A DNA stretch of 6,965 bases, from NCBI GenBank assembly GCA_900770145.1, contig CAAGJL010000135.1:1-6965 (forward strand), written 5' to 3'. A model generated the notes under the pieces. The model was not told where the DNA came from. It made no database searches and saw only the letters and a program-made list of their open reading frames with translations. Positions 4,941-6,965 of the stretch are shown here, in pieces; position 1 is the stretch's first letter, and every line of letters starts with the position of its first letter. The DNA comes from Clostridia bacterium. Lineage in GTDB: Bacteria > Bacillota > Clostridia > Oscillospirales > CAG-272. The position numbers and the translations under genes are program-made.

Positions 4941-6377
4941 ATGAAGCTTGTGTACAATGTGAACGCCAAACCGAAGGAAATCGGTTATGGCAGAATGTTG
5001 GTTTTTGCCCTGCAGCAGCTGCTTGCGATTCTTGCTGCCACGATTGCCGTGCCCGCCATTATTTCGGAGGCAACGGGTCATCAGATGTCTGCCTCTGCCG
5101 CGCTGTTCGGCGCAGGGGTGGGTACCATCGTTTATCTGCTCTTTACCAAATTCAGAAGCCCCGTGTTCCTCGGTTCTTCTTTCGCATTCATCGGCTCGAT
5201 GCTTGCGGCGTTTGCCGGCGGCGTGTCCGCGTCGGCAGGGTTCCTCGGTCTGATCATCGGCGCGGTGATGGCGGGCTTGGTGTACGTGATTATCGCACTG
5301 GTTGTCAGGGTTGCCGGTGTCAGCTGGATCAACAAGCTGATGCCTGCCGTGGTAATCGGCCCCACGGTGGCACTCATCGGTCTGTCCCTTGCGGTCAATG
5401 CCGTCAACGATGCAATCGGCGTCAAGCTGAACGGTGACGGTGTCCGTGTGATGAATCCTCACGCCTGGCTGTGCCTGCTGTGCGCACTGGTCACCCTTGC
5501 AGTGGTGATTATCTGCTCGGTTTACGGCAAAAAGATGGCAAAAATGATTCCCTTTATCATCGGGATTCTCGCGGGCTACGGGGTTGCCGCCGTGTTTACG
5601 GTAATCGGCATTGCCACGAAAAACAACGTGCTGAAAATCATTGACTTTACCAAATTTGAAAATATGCAGTGGTACCCGGACTTCACCTTTGTGGAAGCCT
5701 TCAAGGGCAATTACAACTGGGGCGACTACAAGTCCTTCGGCTCCTTCCTCGCAGTGCTTGCGGTTGCGTATGTGCCGGTGGCATTTGTGGTCTTTGCGGA
5801 ACATATTGCCGACCACAAGAACCTCTCCTCGATCATTGAAAAAGACCTGCTGGATGACCCCGGACTTTCCAAAACCCTGCTGGGTGACGGTGTCGGCTCC
5901 GCGGTCGGTGCCTTCTTCGGCGGTTGCCCCAACACCACCTACGGTGAGTCGGTCGGTTGCGTGGCAATTTCCGGCAACGCCTCGGTTTGGACGATCCTGA
6001 CCACTGCCGTTATGGCGATTGTGATTTCCTTCTTCGCGCCCTTTGTCACCTTCCTTTCCACCATTCCCTCCTGCGTGATGGGCGGTGTGTGCATCTCGCT
6101 GTACGGCTTTATCGCAGTGTCGGGTCTGAAGATGGTGCAGAAGGTCAACCTGGAAGACAACGGCAACCTCTTCACGGTTTCCGTCATTCTGATTACGGGT
6201 ATCGGCAGTATGGTGCTGCTGATCGGCAAAATCAAGCTGACCGCCGTTGCCTGCGCGCTGATTCTCGGGATTCTGACCAACCTGCTGGTTTCCCGTAGCC
6301 ACAAAAAGGGCGCTGAAACCAAAGCCGACGCGGAAGAAAAGACCGAAGAGGCCAAAGAGACCGTTGAAACGAAATAA
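4941..6377 (+). CDS. UraA-type NCS2 nucleobase permease (probable uracil:proton symporter)
   Basis: Inner-membrane nucleobase:H+ symporter of the NCS2 family; uracil is the most likely substrate. The 478-residue protein has alternating hydrophobic segments consistent with 14 membrane spans. It shares the UraA binding-site elements: GSSFAFIG (78-85), FAEH with E287 and H288, and NTTYGE with E336. The NAT signature region reads ESVGCVAISG (336-345), with Ser337 where UraA has Asn. A xanthine or mixed specificity cannot be excluded. Residues about 453-478 form a soluble tail made almost wholly of K, E, A and T, making the protein longer than E. coli UraA (429). The ATG at 4941 follows GGAGG by eight bases. 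It is a single-gene unit: own promoter and attenuated leader upstream, strong terminator downstream. The vertical divergence from the rpiR operon leaves room for shared control. Confidence 0.9.
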   Translation: MKLVYNVNAKPKEIGYGRMLVFALQQLLAILAATIAVPAIISEATGHQMSASAALFGAGVGTIVYLLFTKFRSPVFLGSSFAFIGSMLAAFAGGVSASAGFLGLIIGAVMAGLVYVIIALVVRVAGVSWINKLMPAVVIGPTVALIGLSLAVNAVNDAIGVKLNGDGVRVMNPHAWLCLLCALVTLAVVIICSVYGKKMAKMIPFIIGILAGYGVAAVFTVIGIATKNNVLKIIDFTKFENMQWYPDFTFVEAFKGNYNWGDYKSFGSFLAVLAVAYVPVAFVVFAEHIADHKNLSSIIEKDLLDDPGLSKTLLGDGVGSAVGAFFGGCPNTTYGESVGCVAISGNASVWTILTTAVMAIVISFFAPFVTFLSTIPSCVMGGVCISLYGFIAVSGLKMVQKVNLEDNGNLFTVSVILITGIGSMVLLIGKIKLTAVACALILGILTNLLVSRSHKKGAETKADAEEKTEEAKETVETK

Positions 6378-6388
6378 AATCGCATCAT

Positions 6389-6422
6389 AAAAGCGGCGCA
6401 CCTGCGGGTGCGCCGCTTTTTT
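6389..6422 (+). terminator. Intrinsic terminator of the permease gene
   Basis: A perfect 14-base-pair stem (6389-6402 with 6407-6420: AAAAGCGGCGCACC / GGTGCGCCGCTTTT) encloses a TGCG loop and ends in six T (6417-6422). It starts 11 bases after the permease stop codon and separates it from tyrS. Confidence 0.95.
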
Positions 6423-6436
6423 CTCCCCGGAATCCC

Positions 6437-6465
6437 TTGACAGGGTTTCGGGGGGGTGCTATAAT
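6437..6465 (+). promoter_or_regulatory. Consensus sigma-A promoter of tyrS
   Basis: TTGACA (6437-6442) and TATAAT (6460-6465), both perfect consensus, are separated by 17 bases. The spacer contains a run of seven G (6450-6456). Transcription should begin near 6472, only about 24 bases before the tyrS ATG. There is no room for a T-box leader. Confidence 0.9.
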
Positions 6466-6495
6466 ATATTCAATTATACCCAAAGGAGCGGAAAG

Positions 6496-6965
6496 ATGAC
6501 GATTTACGACGAATTGGTTGCGCGCGGGCTGATTGCTCAGGTCACCGATGAGGAGGAGATCAAGGAACTGATCAACCACGGCAAAGCAACTTTTTATATC
6601 GGATTTGACCCGACGGCGGACTCCCTGCACGTGGGGCATTTTATGGCACTGTGCCTGATGAAGCGCCTGCAGATGGCAGGCAACCGCCCCGTGGTGCTGG
6701 TGGGCGGCGGCACCGGCTACATCGGCGACCCCTCCGGGCGCACCGATCTTCGCTCGATGATGACGCCGGAGACCATTCGGCATAACTGCGACTGCTTCAA
6801 AAAGCAGATGGAGCGGTTTATCGACTTCGGCGAGGGCAAGGCGATTATGGTCAACAATGCCGACTGGCTGTTGAAACTGAATTATATTGACCTGTTGCGT
6901 GATGTGGGCGCCTGTTTTTCGGTCAACAAAATGCTGGCGGCGGAGTGCTACAAACAGCGCATGGA
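6496..6965 (+). CDS. tyrS: Tyrosyl-tRNA synthetase (N-terminal part, cut by window end)
   Basis: Class I aminoacyl-tRNA synthetase that activates tyrosine with ATP and charges tRNA-Tyr. The visible 156 codons cover the start of the Rossmann catalytic domain. YIGFDPTADSLHVGH (34-48) holds the HIGH-type signature HVGH (45-48), and GGGTGYIGDPSG (70-81) follows. Y34, D38, H45, H48 and D78 occupy the same positions as the substrate-binding residues of the Geobacillus stearothermophilus enzyme, which also confirms the start codon. Position 51, Thr in that enzyme, is Ala here. AAAGGAG (6482-6488) precedes the ATG at 6496 by seven bases. The KMSKS loop and the tRNA-binding C-terminal domain lie beyond the window. 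Its own consensus promoter and the preceding terminator make it an independent unit. Confidence 0.97.
   Translation, partial: MTIYDELVARGLIAQVTDEEEIKELINHGKATFYIGFDPTADSLHVGHFMALCLMKRLQMAGNRPVVLVGGGTGYIGDPSGRTDLRSMMTPETIRHNCDCFKKQMERFIDFGEGKAIMVNNADWLLKLNYIDLLRDVGACFSVNKMLAAECYKQRM

Noticed and set aside
4857..6401. A 514-codon open frame on the minus strand opposite the permease
   Set aside because: It is an exact shadow of the permease gene, rich in His, Gln, Asn, Gly and Arg with no recognisable domain, and it spans the terminators of both ends. The sense frame has clear UraA motifs.

Overview
The window looks like a chromosomal piece of a GC-rich, low-motility-of-information 'housekeeping' region from a Clostridia-class Firmicute, most likely an Oscillospiraceae/Ruminococcaceae-type gut or environmental bacterium. 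The reasons are the fusion of IspH to ribosomal protein S1 (a clostridial hallmark), the order flavoprotein-cmk-plsC-ispH/rpsA, strong GGAGG-type ribosome binding sites and sigma-A-type promoters. I cannot name a species. The first 20 bases are not genomic: they are exactly the 3' part of an Illumina TruSeq adapter, so the left edge is an assembly end with untrimmed adapter.

Left arm (21-4493, minus strand): a tightly packed five-gene operon read right to left. It starts with an RpiR/MurR-type sugar-phosphate-sensing regulator, then an HI0933-family flavoprotein (BaiN/RdsA family), cytidylate kinase (cmk), 1-acylglycerol-3-phosphate acyltransferase (plsC) and IspH fused to the start of ribosomal protein S1, which is cut by the adapter. 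Three of the four junctions are 4-base ATGA stop/start overlaps and the fourth is a 2-base gap, so the genes are probably translationally coupled. A good promoter (TTGACT-17-TATAAT) sits upstream of the regulator and carries three CCTGCA repeats about two helical turns apart.

Centre (4494-4940): a 447-base divergent intergenic region holding back-to-back promoters, two short palindromes and a roughly 190-base leader for the right-hand gene. The leader contains an intrinsic terminator before the gene, a competing fold, and a possible 18-codon leader peptide. I recognise no known riboswitch class in it, and it is the best candidate here for undescribed regulation.

Right arm (4941-6965, plus strand): a UraA-type NCS2 nucleobase permease as a single-gene unit with its own terminator, then tyrosyl-tRNA synthetase (tyrS), cut by the right edge, with a perfect consensus promoter and a leader too short for a T-box.

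Functionally the left operon joins nucleotide, phospholipid, isoprenoid and ribosome functions under one promoter; the permease supplies pyrimidine (probably uracil), which links loosely to cmk. There are no mobile elements, CRISPR arrays, tRNA or rRNA genes that I can see. No dramatic new multi-gene system is evident; the novelty, if any, is regulatory.
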